A DNA stretch of 64,000 nt from Fusobacterium ulcerans (GCF_003019675.1 NZ_CP028105.1:3116282-3180281); one strand, 5' to 3'; shown: positions 18,108-27,707, numbered from the stretch's first letter. Numbers and translations: made by a program. Notes: generated by a model from the letters alone, not told the origin.

Positions 18108-18545
18108 TTATTTTACAATATATATAAATTCTTGACAGGGATAATCGAACACTGTTATAATATCTCCCTCTGAGAACCCAGCCTTTTTATATAATTTTCT
18201 AGCTCCCTCCCCCTTTATATCTCCATCTCGATAAGTAATTACAGACAACTTTGTCCCTACCTCAAATAGAGAAGCAAATTTTTTTACAAGTTCTGTTCCT
18301 ATATTTTCTTGTCTATATTCAGGGTGTACTGCTAAAAAGCTAAGTTCTTTTTCTTCATATGAAAAAGCTAGAGCTCCTACCACCTTTTCTCCATCCTTCA
18401 CTACCAGAGTTTCTTTCTTTTCTATTTTTTCAATCAATACATCTTTATAGCATTTCAAATCTAAGCCTGGGAAATTGCCGCTCACAAGTTTAACAAGCTC
18501 TATCCAGCTTTCAAAATCTCCCTTTTCTCCAAATACAGCTCTCAT
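18108..18545 (-). CDS. GNAT-family N-acetyltransferase
   Basis: The 145 residues show the GNAT core: central strands ending LSFLAVHPEYR, an acetyl-CoA-binding motif A (RQENIGTEL), and a C-terminal KLYKKAGF segment. It should transfer acetyl from acetyl-CoA to an amine; the acceptor cannot be deduced. A terminator-like hairpin separates it from the Xaa-Pro aminopeptidase gene upstream, so it may have its own promoter. The GGAGGGATGTT upstream of the ATG supports the start. Confidence 0.8.
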   Translation of the reverse strand: MRAVFGEKGDFESWIELVKLVSGNFPGLDLKCYKDVLIEKIEKKETLVVKDGEKVVGALAFSYEEKELSFLAVHPEYRQENIGTELVKKFASLFEVGTKLSVITYRDGDIKGEGARKLYKKAGFSEGDIITVFDYPCQEFIYIVK

Positions 18546-18577
18546 AACATCCCTCCTCTGCCACTAAAGACTAATGT

Positions 18578-18622
18578 ATAAAAGAGAGAATTTAAAAATC
18601 AATGATTTCCTTATTCTCTCTT
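18578..18622 (-). terminator. terminator after Xaa-Pro aminopeptidase gene
   Basis: AAGAGAGAAT (18582-18591) and ATTCTCTCTT (18613-18622) form a 10-bp stem. On the minus strand it follows the aminopeptidase stop codon and ends in TTTTATA. Confidence 0.65.
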
Positions 18623-18665
18623 CCAGACTTTATTATATATTTTGATTATTTCTTAATATTTACCC

Positions 18666-20051
18666 TTATTTTTTCATTATCTCTTCAATTTCATTGTAAT
18701 ATTTAGGCATTTTATCTCCTAATCTTCTAGCACCATCAGCAGTGATAACAAAGTCTCCTTCATATCTCATTCCACCAAATCCGAAATATTCTTCTATTTT
18801 CTCATAGTTTAAATATTCCATGAATTTTCCTGCTGCTTTCCATCTTTTTACTAATTCAGGAATGAAATAAATTCCCGGTTCAATAGTAAATACATATCCC
18901 TCTTTTAATACTCTTGCAAGTCTTAAAGATTTTAGTCCAAACTGCATATCTCTAGGGAAGCTTTCATATCCTACTAAATCTTCTCCTAGATTTTCCATAT
19001 CATGTACATCTAATCCCAGCATATGCCCTAATCCATGTGGGAAAAATACAGCATGAGCTCCAGCTTTCACTGCTTCATCTGCATTTCCTTTCATCAATCC
19101 TCTTTTTATCATACCTTCAGTCAGTACTTTTGCCACAGCTAAATGTACATCTTTGTAGTTTATTCCCGGTCTTACCATTTCTTCAGCTTTCTCAAACATC
19201 TCTATCAATAAAGAATACATATCTTTTTGCTTATCACTGTATTTTCCATTTACAGGAAAAGCAGTTGTCATGTCTCCACAATATCCCTCTCTGCTCTTTG
19301 CTCCACAGTCAAGGACAATCATGTCTCCATCTTCTACAGTGTTATCATATCCATGATTATGAAGTATATGTCCATTTTTAGTAAATATAGTAAAGAATGA
19401 AGTTGATCCATAATATTTCTTTGCCACAGCTTCAATAGCAGCTACCACTTCATATTCTTTCATTCCTACCTTTACAGTTTTCATAGCAGTAAGATGCATC
19501 TCTTTTGTAATATTTACAGCTTTTTCCAGTTCATCTATCTCTAACTGTGATTTTACATTTCTTTGTTCTATAATAGCTTTTATCAAGTCTAAAGATGTAT
19601 GCTCATCATACTTAAATGGATCTAGTCCTAAAGCTTTACTTAATTTCATTACATTGTCTGCTTTATATTGAGGTATTAACAAAACCTCTCTTTTATCTGC
19701 TTTTAATTGAGCTGCAAATTTTTCAAACTCTGACATTTCAATAAAATTTTCTACTCCAGCCTCTTCTGCATAAGATTTAAGAAGTTTCTGTTCTCCCATC
19801 CATACTATGTCATCCAGTGTAAAATCTGTTCCAAATATATATTCCTTATCATTATCTATATCTATTACTCCAACAAGGCTTGGAATATCCATTCCAAAAT
19901 AATAAAGGAATGTAGAATCCTGATCAAAAGAATAACAGTTATCTTTATAATTTCTAGGTGATTCATTATTTCCTGGAAGAATCACAACTCCTTTTCCCAA
20001 TTTTTTCTTAAGTACTTCTCTTCTTTGAACATAAATTTCTCTTCCCAGCAT
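18666..20051 (-). CDS. pepP: Xaa-Pro aminopeptidase (M24B)
   Basis: The 461 residues comprise an aminopeptidase P N-terminal domain (about 1-150, ending near IEQRN) and a pita-bread M24 domain. All five dinuclear metal ligands are visible in order: VLDCGAK (Asp), YCGDMTTAFP (Asp), HGLGHMLGLDVHD (His), FTIEPGIYF (Glu) and RYEGDFVIT (Glu). It removes N-terminal residues before proline in the cytoplasm, in keeping with peptide fermentation. The gene lies 27 bp downstream of the YdcF-like gene on the same strand. The family is certain; pepP is used in the general sense. Confidence 0.92.
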   Translation of the reverse strand: MLGREIYVQRREVLKKKLGKGVVILPGNNESPRNYKDNCYSFDQDSTFLYYFGMDIPSLVGVIDIDNDKEYIFGTDFTLDDIVWMGEQKLLKSYAEEAGVENFIEMSEFEKFAAQLKADKREVLLIPQYKADNVMKLSKALGLDPFKYDEHTSLDLIKAIIEQRNVKSQLEIDELEKAVNITKEMHLTAMKTVKVGMKEYEVVAAIEAVAKKYYGSTSFFTIFTKNGHILHNHGYDNTVEDGDMIVLDCGAKSREGYCGDMTTAFPVNGKYSDKQKDMYSLLIEMFEKAEEMVRPGINYKDVHLAVAKVLTEGMIKRGLMKGNADEAVKAGAHAVFFPHGLGHMLGLDVHDMENLGEDLVGYESFPRDMQFGLKSLRLARVLKEGYVFTIEPGIYFIPELVKRWKAAGKFMEYLNYEKIEEYFGFGGMRYEGDFVITADGARRLGDKMPKYYNEIEEIMKK

Positions 20052-20078
20052 TTTTCCCCCTTGGTATCTTTTATTTTT

Positions 20079-20837
20079 TTAATATCTTATTCTATAATAC
20101 AACATTCCAATGTATTCTTTCAAGAGTATTCCTAATTTTTTAAAATTAGTGTATTCAGGGATGTAGTCAAAGAAGTTCTCAGCTTCTTTTTTAGCCATGA
20201 AATCACAAGGAGCTGGATAAAATATTAATCCTCCCTCTCCATCATCAAAAGTTTTTACACTTCTTGGAATGTGAAATGCCGATGTAATTAAAACTGCTTT
20301 TTTCTCTTTTGATCCTTCCATCATCTTTCTTATATATAAAGCATTTTCTCTTGTATTTCTGCTTTTTTCCTCTATTACAATATTTTCAGATGGTATTCCT
20401 AAAGCTACCAGTTCTCTTTTATATACTGAGCTTTCACTCTCTTTATTTTGAAGAGGGCTTCCACCAGAGATATATATTTTTTTGGGATACTTATTATAAA
20501 ACTGTGCAGTTTTAATTATTCTTGCATTGGCACCTTCTGATGGCACATTTCCTCCAGCACTATTGGGCACTATTCCCCCTCCTAAAAGGATGTATACATC
20601 TCCTTCCTGAAGCTTTACTGTGGAAATCGTCGAGTACTCGCTTTCCAATTTAAAAAGAAATCTATCTACAAAAAAGTCACTTGTACCTAAATAAGTTCCC
20701 ACACCAATAAAAATTAAAAGAAATCCTGATTTTATCCTTCTATTTAGTATATTTTTTAATCCAATATAGATAAAAATTAAAATAAATGGTAATGGTGACA
20801 ACAATGTTAATGAAATTATTTTTTCAAGAATAAACAT
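20079..20837 (-). CDS. YdcF/SanA-like membrane protein (DUF218)
   Basis: The 252 residues have two N-terminal hydrophobic segments and then a DUF218 domain: LLGGGI near residue 85, PSEGANARI, KIYISGGSP, ALGIPSENIVIEEKSRNTRENA and LITSAFHIPRS. Members such as ElyC and SanA act in envelope or lipid-carrier metabolism in E. coli, but the biochemistry is unclear and I would not transfer it. It is transcribed towards pepP with a 27-bp gap, so it probably heads that operon. GGAG precedes the ATG. Confidence 0.82.
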   Translation of the reverse strand: MFILEKIISLTLLSPLPFILIFIYIGLKNILNRRIKSGFLLIFIGVGTYLGTSDFFVDRFLFKLESEYSTISTVKLQEGDVYILLGGGIVPNSAGGNVPSEGANARIIKTAQFYNKYPKKIYISGGSPLQNKESESSVYKRELVALGIPSENIVIEEKSRNTRENALYIRKMMEGSKEKKAVLITSAFHIPRSVKTFDDGEGGLIFYPAPCDFMAKKEAENFFDYIPEYTNFKKLGILLKEYIGMLYYRIRY

Positions 20838-20977
20838 ACGCAGCTCCTTTATATCCGTGTTCTTTCTTAATATATTACTATAATTTATTAAAAAATAAAA
20901 GGATTTTTAAAATTTTGTCTAATAACTGTAAAGTGTAGGGGAAAATCAATTAATATATACTTTACAAGGAGAGAAAA

Positions 20978-23338
20978 ATGAAAAAATATCTATTAATTTT
21001 CATCTTTCTTGGTATGTACTTAAATAGTTCTGCTGAAGAAAATGAAAGTATAACTAATTCGGAAACAATCTACAATGGTCTGGTGGGATCTAACCACACA
21101 AATATAATAAATACTGGAATAATTAAAAATGACGGCTCCCATGGAATAACAGGTTCTTCATTTTCAACGATACAGAATTTGGGAACAATAGAGAATAATG
21201 GTGATTATGGAATTGATGTCTCTGGCGATTCAGCAATAGTTAATGAAAAAACCGGAATAATTTCTAACAAAGGAAATTTTGGAATACGATTGATTGATGG
21301 AGAAAAGGTATCTAACTTCGGAAAAGTGGAAAACAAAGGAGACTATGGAATTTCTGCTTATTCTACTAAAGATGCAGTAAATGAAAAAAGTGGAGTAATC
21401 TCCAATGATGGAAATACAGGTTTCTATATACATAATAGTTATGGTGCAAATGATGGAACTATTTCCAATAGTGGAAATTATGGATTCACAATAGACTCTA
21501 AAAGTCAGGGAATAAATAAAGGAATTATTGCTAACAAAGGAAGATTTGGAGTAGCTGTATACAACAGTACATTTACAAATTCACCTACTGGTGAAATAAG
21601 AAATGGTTCAAGCTATGGACTTGCAATACAAAATGGAGGACATGGAGTAAACTATGGTATAATTGCCAACAAGGGAAATGTTGGAGTCTCCGTAAGTAAC
21701 TCATCATCTTTTGTGAATCACGGAACAATAGAACAAGGTGGAAAAATAGCTATTCTCATGGGGAATGGTGACAATACTCTGGAACTTGGTACTGCTTCTA
21801 AAATAAAAGGAATAGTGGAAGGAAACAGAGGTACTGATACTCTTATTCTATCTAAAACACCAGTAACTGTAAATCCTATTTCAAATGGTACAATAGATTA
21901 CACTATCAAGAATTTTTCTAATATAGCAGTAAAGGGTGGAACATGGAATCTAAATAAAGATATGGTTCTTGTAGCTCCTGATAAATTTAAAGACAACCCA
22001 TCTTCTGTTTCTATGCCTCCAGTATCAAGAGATAAATTAGATGGAACTTTAATTATCAATCCAAATATAAAGCTGACATTAAATATTCAGGTAAGCGACC
22101 TTCTTACTCCTACATTGAGTACTAATAAGCTTGTGAACAATGGTATAATTAATGAAAATCCTATGGATTCTTTATATGTTACCAATGATACTGTAATTAA
22201 AATTCCTACACTATATATTAAAGATACAAACAACAGCAGTATTGGACAAGTAGATGTAAATAATGTGGCTGAAGGATGGCTGGGAAATTACGAATACGAC
22301 AGAGATAATGGTATACTCTATCTCGTTCTAAATAAAAAACCTGATGATCCTGCCCCTAGCAATGATATAGTTGGTGGATTTTATGATTCTATATATAATT
22401 ATCCAAAATCTAATATCCATGAAATAAATAATATGGAAGCCAGAGAAAAAAACTACTCTTTAAACAGAGAATTTAATTTAAACCCTAATTCAAACACACA
22501 ATCTGGTGAACTTATTACATCTTATGGTAAATATTATGGAAATTCCTACCATCCAGCTTATTCATACAGATCATATGGTTTCAATGGCCAATCTATTTTC
22601 CCTTATAATAATTTTGCATTTGGTCTGAACTATGGATATATTGGAAGCAAAGTTGACTTTAAGGATAAAGGAAGCAGCAGAGAAGATATTGATTCGTTTA
22701 CCCTTGTTGGAAGCGTCTCTTATCTGTATAATAACTGGCTGAATATTTTTCAGACAGGATTGGGATATTCTCGTCATGATCTGAAAAGAAGAATATTAGA
22801 CAGAGAGGATAATTACAACAAAAGAGAAATAAAAGGAGATTTCAATTCTTTCCTTACTTCTTTTGGATGGGAGACAGGATACATATTAGCAGGAGATAAC
22901 AGAAAAAATTATGTATATCCTTATGCTGGATTGGACTATATCTGGAATAAAGATCAGGGATACAATGAGAAACAAGATACAACTACTGATGAAGATAACT
23001 ATGCTTTAAATGTTAAAAAGAATACTTCTCCATCTCTTGTATCGAAAGCAGGGTTGAAATACAAATACAGCATTTCTGAAAATTGGAATATCAATGGAGA
23101 TTTTACATGGTATCATTCAAGTAAAAGTCCTAGAAATACCCATGCTGACTTTATTTTCAAACCTGATGTACATTTTACAATTCCTCCATTGAAAGTATCA
23201 AAAGATACAGAGGTTATAAATCTTAATGCTTCATATACTACAAAAACTCTTTTAGAGTACAACATTGGACTTCATGGTTTAATCAATAGAAATCATTTTG
23301 AATCTTCTGTATCTCTGGGAGTAAAATATACATTCTAA
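20978..23338 (+). CDS. type Va autotransporter, repeat-rich passenger
   Basis: The 786 residues comprise a signal peptide (MKKYLLIFIF...SSAEE), a beta-helical passenger with about ten imperfect repeats of about 20 residues (residues 30-260, cores such as G-I-I-x-N-K-G-x-F-G), a Gly/Asn-rich GNGDNTLELG stretch, a linker, and a C-terminal barrel of about 280 residues ending VKYTF. The terminal Phe and alternating aromatic strands are typical of BAM substrates. Fusobacterial autotransporters of this type are surface adhesins or proteases; no catalytic triad is seen, so adhesion is likelier. AAGGAGAG stands before the ATG. It is monocistronic, divergent from the YdcF-like gene. Confidence 0.88.
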   Translation: MKKYLLIFIFLGMYLNSSAEENESITNSETIYNGLVGSNHTNIINTGIIKNDGSHGITGSSFSTIQNLGTIENNGDYGIDVSGDSAIVNEKTGIISNKGNFGIRLIDGEKVSNFGKVENKGDYGISAYSTKDAVNEKSGVISNDGNTGFYIHNSYGANDGTISNSGNYGFTIDSKSQGINKGIIANKGRFGVAVYNSTFTNSPTGEIRNGSSYGLAIQNGGHGVNYGIIANKGNVGVSVSNSSSFVNHGTIEQGGKIAILMGNGDNTLELGTASKIKGIVEGNRGTDTLILSKTPVTVNPISNGTIDYTIKNFSNIAVKGGTWNLNKDMVLVAPDKFKDNPSSVSMPPVSRDKLDGTLIINPNIKLTLNIQVSDLLTPTLSTNKLVNNGIINENPMDSLYVTNDTVIKIPTLYIKDTNNSSIGQVDVNNVAEGWLGNYEYDRDNGILYLVLNKKPDDPAPSNDIVGGFYDSIYNYPKSNIHEINNMEAREKNYSLNREFNLNPNSNTQSGELITSYGKYYGNSYHPAYSYRSYGFNGQSIFPYNNFAFGLNYGYIGSKVDFKDKGSSREDIDSFTLVGSVSYLYNNWLNIFQTGLGYSRHDLKRRILDREDNYNKREIKGDFNSFLTSFGWETGYILAGDNRKNYVYPYAGLDYIWNKDQGYNEKQDTTTDEDNYALNVKKNTSPSLVSKAGLKYKYSISENWNINGDFTWYHSSKSPRNTHADFIFKPDVHFTIPPLKVSKDTEVINLNASYTTKTLLEYNIGLHGLINRNHFESSVSLGVKYTF

Positions 23339-23340
23339 AT

Positions 23341-23460
23341 AAAAGGAGAGAATATCTGCAAGTAGAAATATAATTTTAGAACTTTTTCAATAGAAAATTG
23401 GGCTCTTTCTAATTTTCAAATCTCTAAAATATACTTCTCTTGATTGTATTCTCTCTTTTT
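23341..23460. terminator. long bidirectional hairpin after autotransporter gene
   Basis: AAAAGGAGAGAATA (23341-23354) pairs with TATTCTCTCTTTTT (23447-23460) with one G-U pair, between convergent genes. The 92-nt loop is itself partly self-complementary (for example AAAATT with AATTTT), so the structure may be one long imperfect hairpin. Confidence 0.65.
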
Positions 23461-23464
23461 TTAT

Positions 23465-23926
23465 TTACAGTATACATTCCATCTTTATATCTGCTTCTTC
23501 ATATTTATTTTCATCATACTCTAAATCTACAAATCCATACTTTTTATACAAATGAAGTGCCGCTTTCAACTGATGATTAGAATAAAGCAGAAGTTTCTTT
23601 GCTCCTTCCTCTCTTGCCTTTTCAAAACATTTTTCCATAAGAAGACTTCCAATTCTTTTTCCATGATATTTATCTGAAACAGCAAGTTTTAATATTTCAA
23701 AATCTCCATTTTCTATTTTTCCCAATGAAACAGTCCCTACACACTCTCCATCTATTTCAGCAATATATACAAATCCACCTTCATCAATTATTTTTTCTTT
23801 AGGATTATTCAGCATCTCTTCATCTACAGGCTCTAGTAAATCATATTTTAAAAGCCATTCATATCCTAATTTCTTAAAATCGTTAAGGTGTCTTTCCTCA
23901 AAATCAACTATAAATACTTCTCCCAT
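23465..23926 (-). CDS. GNAT-family N-acetyltransferase
   Basis: This 153-residue acetyltransferase has FEILKLAVSDKYHGKRIGSLLME as its central strand and acetyl-CoA loop (motif A, near residues 75-97) and LHLYKKYGFVDLEYDE at the C-terminus. The order and length are those of small stand-alone GNATs. The acceptor substrate is unknown. It is separated from the EF-G-like gene upstream by a terminator and has its own AGGAGGGG site before the ATG. Confidence 0.82.
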   Translation of the reverse strand: MGEVFIVDFEERHLNDFKKLGYEWLLKYDLLEPVDEEMLNNPKEKIIDEGGFVYIAEIDGECVGTVSLGKIENGDFEILKLAVSDKYHGKRIGSLLMEKCFEKAREEGAKKLLLYSNHQLKAALHLYKKYGFVDLEYDENKYEEADIKMECIL

Positions 23927-23939
23927 TTATCCCCTCCTT

Positions 23940-23985
23940 AAAAAAAGAGACCACTCAGCAAATTTCTTTACTGAAAATGGTCTCT
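23940..23985 (-). terminator. terminator of EF-G-like gene
   Basis: AGAGACCA (23946-23953) pairs with TGGTCTCT (23978-23985), with a smaller TCAG/CTGA pair inside. On the minus strand it lies just after the stop codon and runs into a T tract. Confidence 0.88.
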
Positions 23986-23997
23986 GCTGTCACAATA

Positions 23998-26058
23998 TTA
24001 TGCCTTTCTGCTTTCAATTATCTTTTTAGCTAATACTTCTGGCACTTCCTCATATCTTGCAAATTCAAATCTATAATGTCCTCTTCCTTGAGTCATCGCT
24101 CTAAGATCAAGAGCATATTTCAATATTTCAGCCTGAGGCACTTCCACATTCAATACCTGTTCTCCATACTGATTAGGCTCCATTCCTAAAATTCTTCCTC
24201 TACGTTTGTTCATATCTCCCATTACATCTCCCATGTAACTTTCAGGAACTACAATTTCAAGCTTCATTATAGGTTCTAAAAGAACTGGTTTAGCCATTTC
24301 TATTCCTTTTTTGAATGCAAGTACAGCTGCCTGTTTAAAAGATATCTCGTTAGAGTCTACTGGATGGTAAGATCCATCAAATATAGTTGCCTTAAAGTTG
24401 ATAACTGGATATCCCGCAAGGATTCCTTTTTCCTTTGCTTCAAGAAGTCCTTTTTCTACTGCTGGCATATATGTTTTAGGTACTACTCCACCTTTTACTT
24501 CATCTACAAATTCAAACTCTTTTTCAGATGGTTCAAATCTAATATGAACATCTCCATATTGTCCTGCTCCTCCAGATTGCTTCTTATGTTTTCCTTGAAC
24601 TGAAGCTGTTCCTTTTATTGTTTCACGATAAGATACAACTGGGTCTGTAAGTACAGCATGAACTCCAAATTTATTTTTTATCTTACAAAGGATTACATAT
24701 AGATGTTTTTCTCCCTGTCCACCTATCAGCAGCTGTTTAGTTTCAGCATTTCTATACATAACAAATGTAGGGTCTTCCTCCATCATTCTTTGAAGGCAAG
24801 TACTTAATTTTTCATCATCAGCCTTTTGTGCAGGCTCTACACTTGAATATAGACAAGCTTCTGGAAGTTCAATACTATCATATACTATAGGTTTATCTTT
24901 GTCACATAATGTATCTCCAGTCTGTGTAAACTGAAGTTTAGTAGTAGCTCCAATATCTCCTGCTACAAGTTCCTGAGCTTCTTCCTGTTTATTTCCTCTC
25001 AGATATATAATCTGAGCTATTCTTTCTTTTTTATTCTTATTAGGATTTAATACTTCTGTATCTCTTTTCAATGTTCCTGAATTTATTTTAAATAATGATA
25101 TTTTTCCAATAAACGGGTCAACAAGAGTTTTGAAAACTATAGCTGAGAAAGGCTCATCTTTACATATTTTTCTAGCTTCAGGTTCTCCAGTTACTGGATT
25201 AGTTCCAACTCTTTCACCATTGAACATCTCAGTTGGTGTAGGCATATAGTCAGATATCATTTTAAATAAAGTATGAACCCCTATTCCCTGTATAGCTGAT
25301 CCAACTATTACAGGAACTATATCTCCAGAAATTACACCTTTATGCAATCCAGTTTTTATCTCTTCAAGAGTAAATTCCTCACCATTAAAATATTTATCCA
25401 TTAAAGCTTCATCAGTTTCTGCCACAGCTTCAAGCAATAAATTTCTTACTTCTGATATATCTAAATCTTCAGGTATAGGTCCATCTACACATTCTACACC
25501 ATTGAATATTCTTCCTATTAATTCCACTATATTTACAAATCCTGTAAATTCTTCTTTATCTCCAATTGGTACACAGAAAGGAGCAATTTTCTTTCCAAAT
25601 TTTTCTTTCATTTCACGCAGCAATTTTTCATAATTAATATATCCCTTATCCATCTTGTTGATGAAAATTATTCTTGGAAGTTTCTTTTCTTCTAATATTC
25701 TCCATGCTTTTTCTGTTCCTACTTCTACTCCTGATGTAGCATCCATTACTATAACTGCACTTCCTGATACTCTGACAGCTGAGTATACCTCACCTGAAAA
25801 GTCAAAATAACCTGGAGTATCTAAAAAATTGTATTTGCAGTCTCCATATTCTACAGGAACTATTGAAGTGTTTATCGAAAATAGTCTACGAGTTTCTTCC
25901 TTATCAAAGTCAGATACTGTTGTTCCTTCTTCTACAGATCCCATTTTGTTTGAAAATTTAGAAATATACAGCAAAGCTTCTGTAAGAGTAGTTTTTCCAC
26001 TTCCTCTATGTCCTAAAAGAGATATATTTCTTATGTTGCATGTTTCAAAGTTTCTCAT
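23998..26058 (-). CDS. elongation factor G-like GTPase (EF-G paralog)
   Basis: The 686 residues have full EF-G architecture: G domain, domain II, domain III (KQLLIGGQGEKHLYV), domain IV (SYRETIKGTA, KKQSGGAGQYGDV) and domain V (MGDVMGDMNKRRGRI). GTPase motifs are G1 GHRGSGKTT (16-24), G3 DTPGYFDF, and G4 NKMD. The P-loop reads GSGKT where housekeeping EF-G has DAGKT, which marks the EF-G-like/EF-G2 subfamily. It may have an accessory role in translation or ribosome recycling; the main fusA is presumably elsewhere. Monocistronic, with a good minus-strand promoter. Confidence 0.88.
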   Translation of the reverse strand: MRNFETCNIRNISLLGHRGSGKTTLTEALLYISKFSNKMGSVEEGTTVSDFDKEETRRLFSINTSIVPVEYGDCKYNFLDTPGYFDFSGEVYSAVRVSGSAVIVMDATSGVEVGTEKAWRILEEKKLPRIIFINKMDKGYINYEKLLREMKEKFGKKIAPFCVPIGDKEEFTGFVNIVELIGRIFNGVECVDGPIPEDLDISEVRNLLLEAVAETDEALMDKYFNGEEFTLEEIKTGLHKGVISGDIVPVIVGSAIQGIGVHTLFKMISDYMPTPTEMFNGERVGTNPVTGEPEARKICKDEPFSAIVFKTLVDPFIGKISLFKINSGTLKRDTEVLNPNKNKKERIAQIIYLRGNKQEEAQELVAGDIGATTKLQFTQTGDTLCDKDKPIVYDSIELPEACLYSSVEPAQKADDEKLSTCLQRMMEEDPTFVMYRNAETKQLLIGGQGEKHLYVILCKIKNKFGVHAVLTDPVVSYRETIKGTASVQGKHKKQSGGAGQYGDVHIRFEPSEKEFEFVDEVKGGVVPKTYMPAVEKGLLEAKEKGILAGYPVINFKATIFDGSYHPVDSNEISFKQAAVLAFKKGIEMAKPVLLEPIMKLEIVVPESYMGDVMGDMNKRRGRILGMEPNQYGEQVLNVEVPQAEILKYALDLRAMTQGRGHYRFEFARYEEVPEVLAKKIIESRKA

Positions 26059-26125
26059 AATTATGCCCCCTTATTGTTTTGGAAAGTTCTTTCTGATATT
26101 TTGTTCCTAAATCATTGTACTATTG

Positions 26126-26154
26126 TATATAGCTAATAAATCTCAAATAGTCAA
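26126..26154 (-). promoter_or_regulatory. promoter of EF-G-like gene
   Basis: On the minus strand TTGACT (26154-26149) and TATATA (26131-26126) are 17 bp apart, about 65 bp ahead of the ATG at 26058. Confidence 0.7.
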
Positions 26155-26293
26155 TAGGTAAATTTAAATTTATTTTAAAAAGTCTCTTTCATATATCTCA
26201 AAAGTTTGTGAAAATTTATATTTTCAGAGGAAATGAATTATAATTTTTCTATATATATGATTTATATATTTTTTCAATACTTATGGCTTCAAA

Positions 26294-26323
26294 TTGACTT
26301 TTACCATTGAGTTCGAGTATAAT
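26294..26323 (+). promoter_or_regulatory. promoter of GNAT-YchJ operon
   Basis: TTGACT (26294-26299) and TATAAT (26318-26323) are 18 bp apart; AGGAGGG and the ATG at 26369 follow. The rest of the divergent spacer 26059-26368 shows nothing else recognisable. Confidence 0.75.
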
Positions 26324-26368
26324 ATATAAAATAAGTGTTATACTTACATTGTTCTTTCAGGAGGGAAA

Positions 26369-26872
26369 ATGGAAAAATTTCAGACAAAGTTAGATGGATT
26401 TAGTATAAGGTTTGCAACTGAGGATGAGTGTCCTCTTATTTTAAAGTTTATAAAAGAGCTTGCAGATTATGAAAATCTTTTAAATGAAGTGGTAGCAACT
26501 GAAGAAGTACTTAGAGAATCTATATTTGTAAATAAAAAAGCTCAGGTAGTTTTTGGTGAGTTAAATGGAGAGCCTGTAAGTTTTGCTCTTTTCTTTAACA
26601 ATTTTTCTACTTTCTTAGGAAGAGCAGGAGTATACCTTGAAGATCTTTATGTAAAGCCTGAATACAGAAATAAGGGAATAGGAAAAATCATGCTTTCTTT
26701 CTTAGGAAAAGTAGCAAAAGATAATAATTATGGAAGAGTAGAATGGTGGTGTCTTGACTGGAATAAATCATCTATTGAATTCTATAAGAAAATGGGGGCT
26801 GTTCCTATGGACGAATGGACAGTATTCAGAGTTACAGGAGAAAATTTAGATAAATTAGCAGGAGAATTTTAA
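26369..26872 (+). CDS. GNAT acetyltransferase, SSAT/thialysine-type
   Basis: The 167 residues resemble the spermidine/spermine or thialysine acetyltransferase subfamily: [23 protein letters not shown] at the start, [19 protein letters not shown] as strand 4 plus the acetyl-CoA loop, then VEWWCLDWN and [10 protein letters not shown], ending with EWTVFRV. The WWCLDWN-x-x-SI-x-FY combination is characteristic. The probable substrate is a polyamine, thialysine or another small amine. The stop codon overlaps the next ATG by one base (TAATG), so the two genes are translationally coupled. Confidence 0.87.
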   Translation: MEKFQTKLDGFSIRFATEDECPLILKFIKELADYENLLNEVVATEEVLRESIFVNKKAQVVFGELNGEPVSFALFFNNFSTFLGRAGVYLEDLYVKPEYRNKGIGKIMLSFLGKVAKDNNYGRVEWWCLDWNKSSIEFYKKMGAVPMDEWTVFRVTGENLDKLAGEF

Positions 26873-27285
26873 TGGAAATCAAAACAGCAGAAGAATTAAT
26901 GAGAGCAAGATATAATGCCTATGTCACTGGTGATATAGAATTTATCAAAAGTACACATGACCCTGACCACATGGTTGGTATAGACTGGGCTGAGTGTGAA
27001 AAATGGTCTAAAGAATCTGAATGGATGGGACTTGAAATCGTAAATACTGATAAAGGAACTGAAACTGATGATGAGGGAATAGTTGAATTTAAAGCTACAT
27101 ACAAGGAAAAAGGAAAAACTGTAGTCCATCATGAGAAAAGCTATTTTGTAAAAAAGAATGGTACATGGTACTATCAAAAATGGCTTCCATTACAAGGAAC
27201 TATAGTAAATAATAGTAAAGTAGGAAGAAATGATCCATGTCCATGTGGAAGCGGAAAAAAATATAAAAAATGTTGTGGAAAATAA
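26872..27285 (+). CDS. YchJ-like NTF2-fold protein with SEC-C motif
   Basis: The 137 residues have an NTF2-like domain ([20 protein letters not shown] at the start, then [12 protein letters not shown]) and a C-terminal SEC-C zinc motif, [19 protein letters not shown]. This is the UPF0225/YchJ layout with only one SEC-C motif, at the C-terminus. The zinc motif resembles that of SecA, but the function of YchJ proteins is unknown. It is coupled to the upstream acetyltransferase by a one-base overlap. Confidence 0.87.
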   Translation: MEIKTAEELMRARYNAYVTGDIEFIKSTHDPDHMVGIDWAECEKWSKESEWMGLEIVNTDKGTETDDEGIVEFKATYKEKGKTVVHHEKSYFVKKNGTWYYQKWLPLQGTIVNNSKVGRNDPCPCGSGKKYKKCCGK

Positions 27286-27344
27286 AGTTATATTATACAT
27301 CTGGGGAAGATTATAATACACATAATTTTAAGGAGGAACCCAAA

Positions 27345-27707
27345 ATGAAAAAAACACTATTAGGTATGTTCTGCCTTTTATCTGCAATGAGCTTTGCTGG
27401 AGATTTTGATAGAGAAGAGCATATATTAGCTGGTGAAATTTATAAAAATTTCCCTGTTCTTGAAGCTGGTAAAAAAATAACTTTAAAAGAAATAGACGTG
27501 GACATCGAAGATGACAGAGTTGTAGAAGTAGATGTAGAGTTTGCAGCTGGTTCAGAAGTAAATGTTGCAAATTATGATGCTTATGCAAAAAAAATCAGTG
27601 CTGAAATAAATAACAGCATCAAGTCTACAATAGGAGATAATTTCAAGCTTATTAAACTTGAAATAGATACTTCTGGTATCAAAAATGACAAAAAAATATA
27701 TAGATAG
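27345..27707 (+). CDS. small secreted protein of unknown function
   Basis: This 120-residue protein has a clear signal peptide (MKKTLLGMFCLLSAMSFAG, cleavage after SFA) and a mature, acidic, probably alpha/beta domain with no cysteines. I do not recognise a family. I start at the ATG at 27345 because AAGGAGG lies at 27331-27337; the frame is open further upstream but lacks a site there. It is 59 bp after the YchJ-like gene and 42 bp before another small secreted protein, so the four genes may be one transcript. Confidence 0.7.
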   Translation: MKKTLLGMFCLLSAMSFAGDFDREEHILAGEIYKNFPVLEAGKKITLKEIDVDIEDDRVVEVDVEFAAGSEVNVANYDAYAKKISAEINNSIKSTIGDNFKLIKLEIDTSGIKNDKKIYR

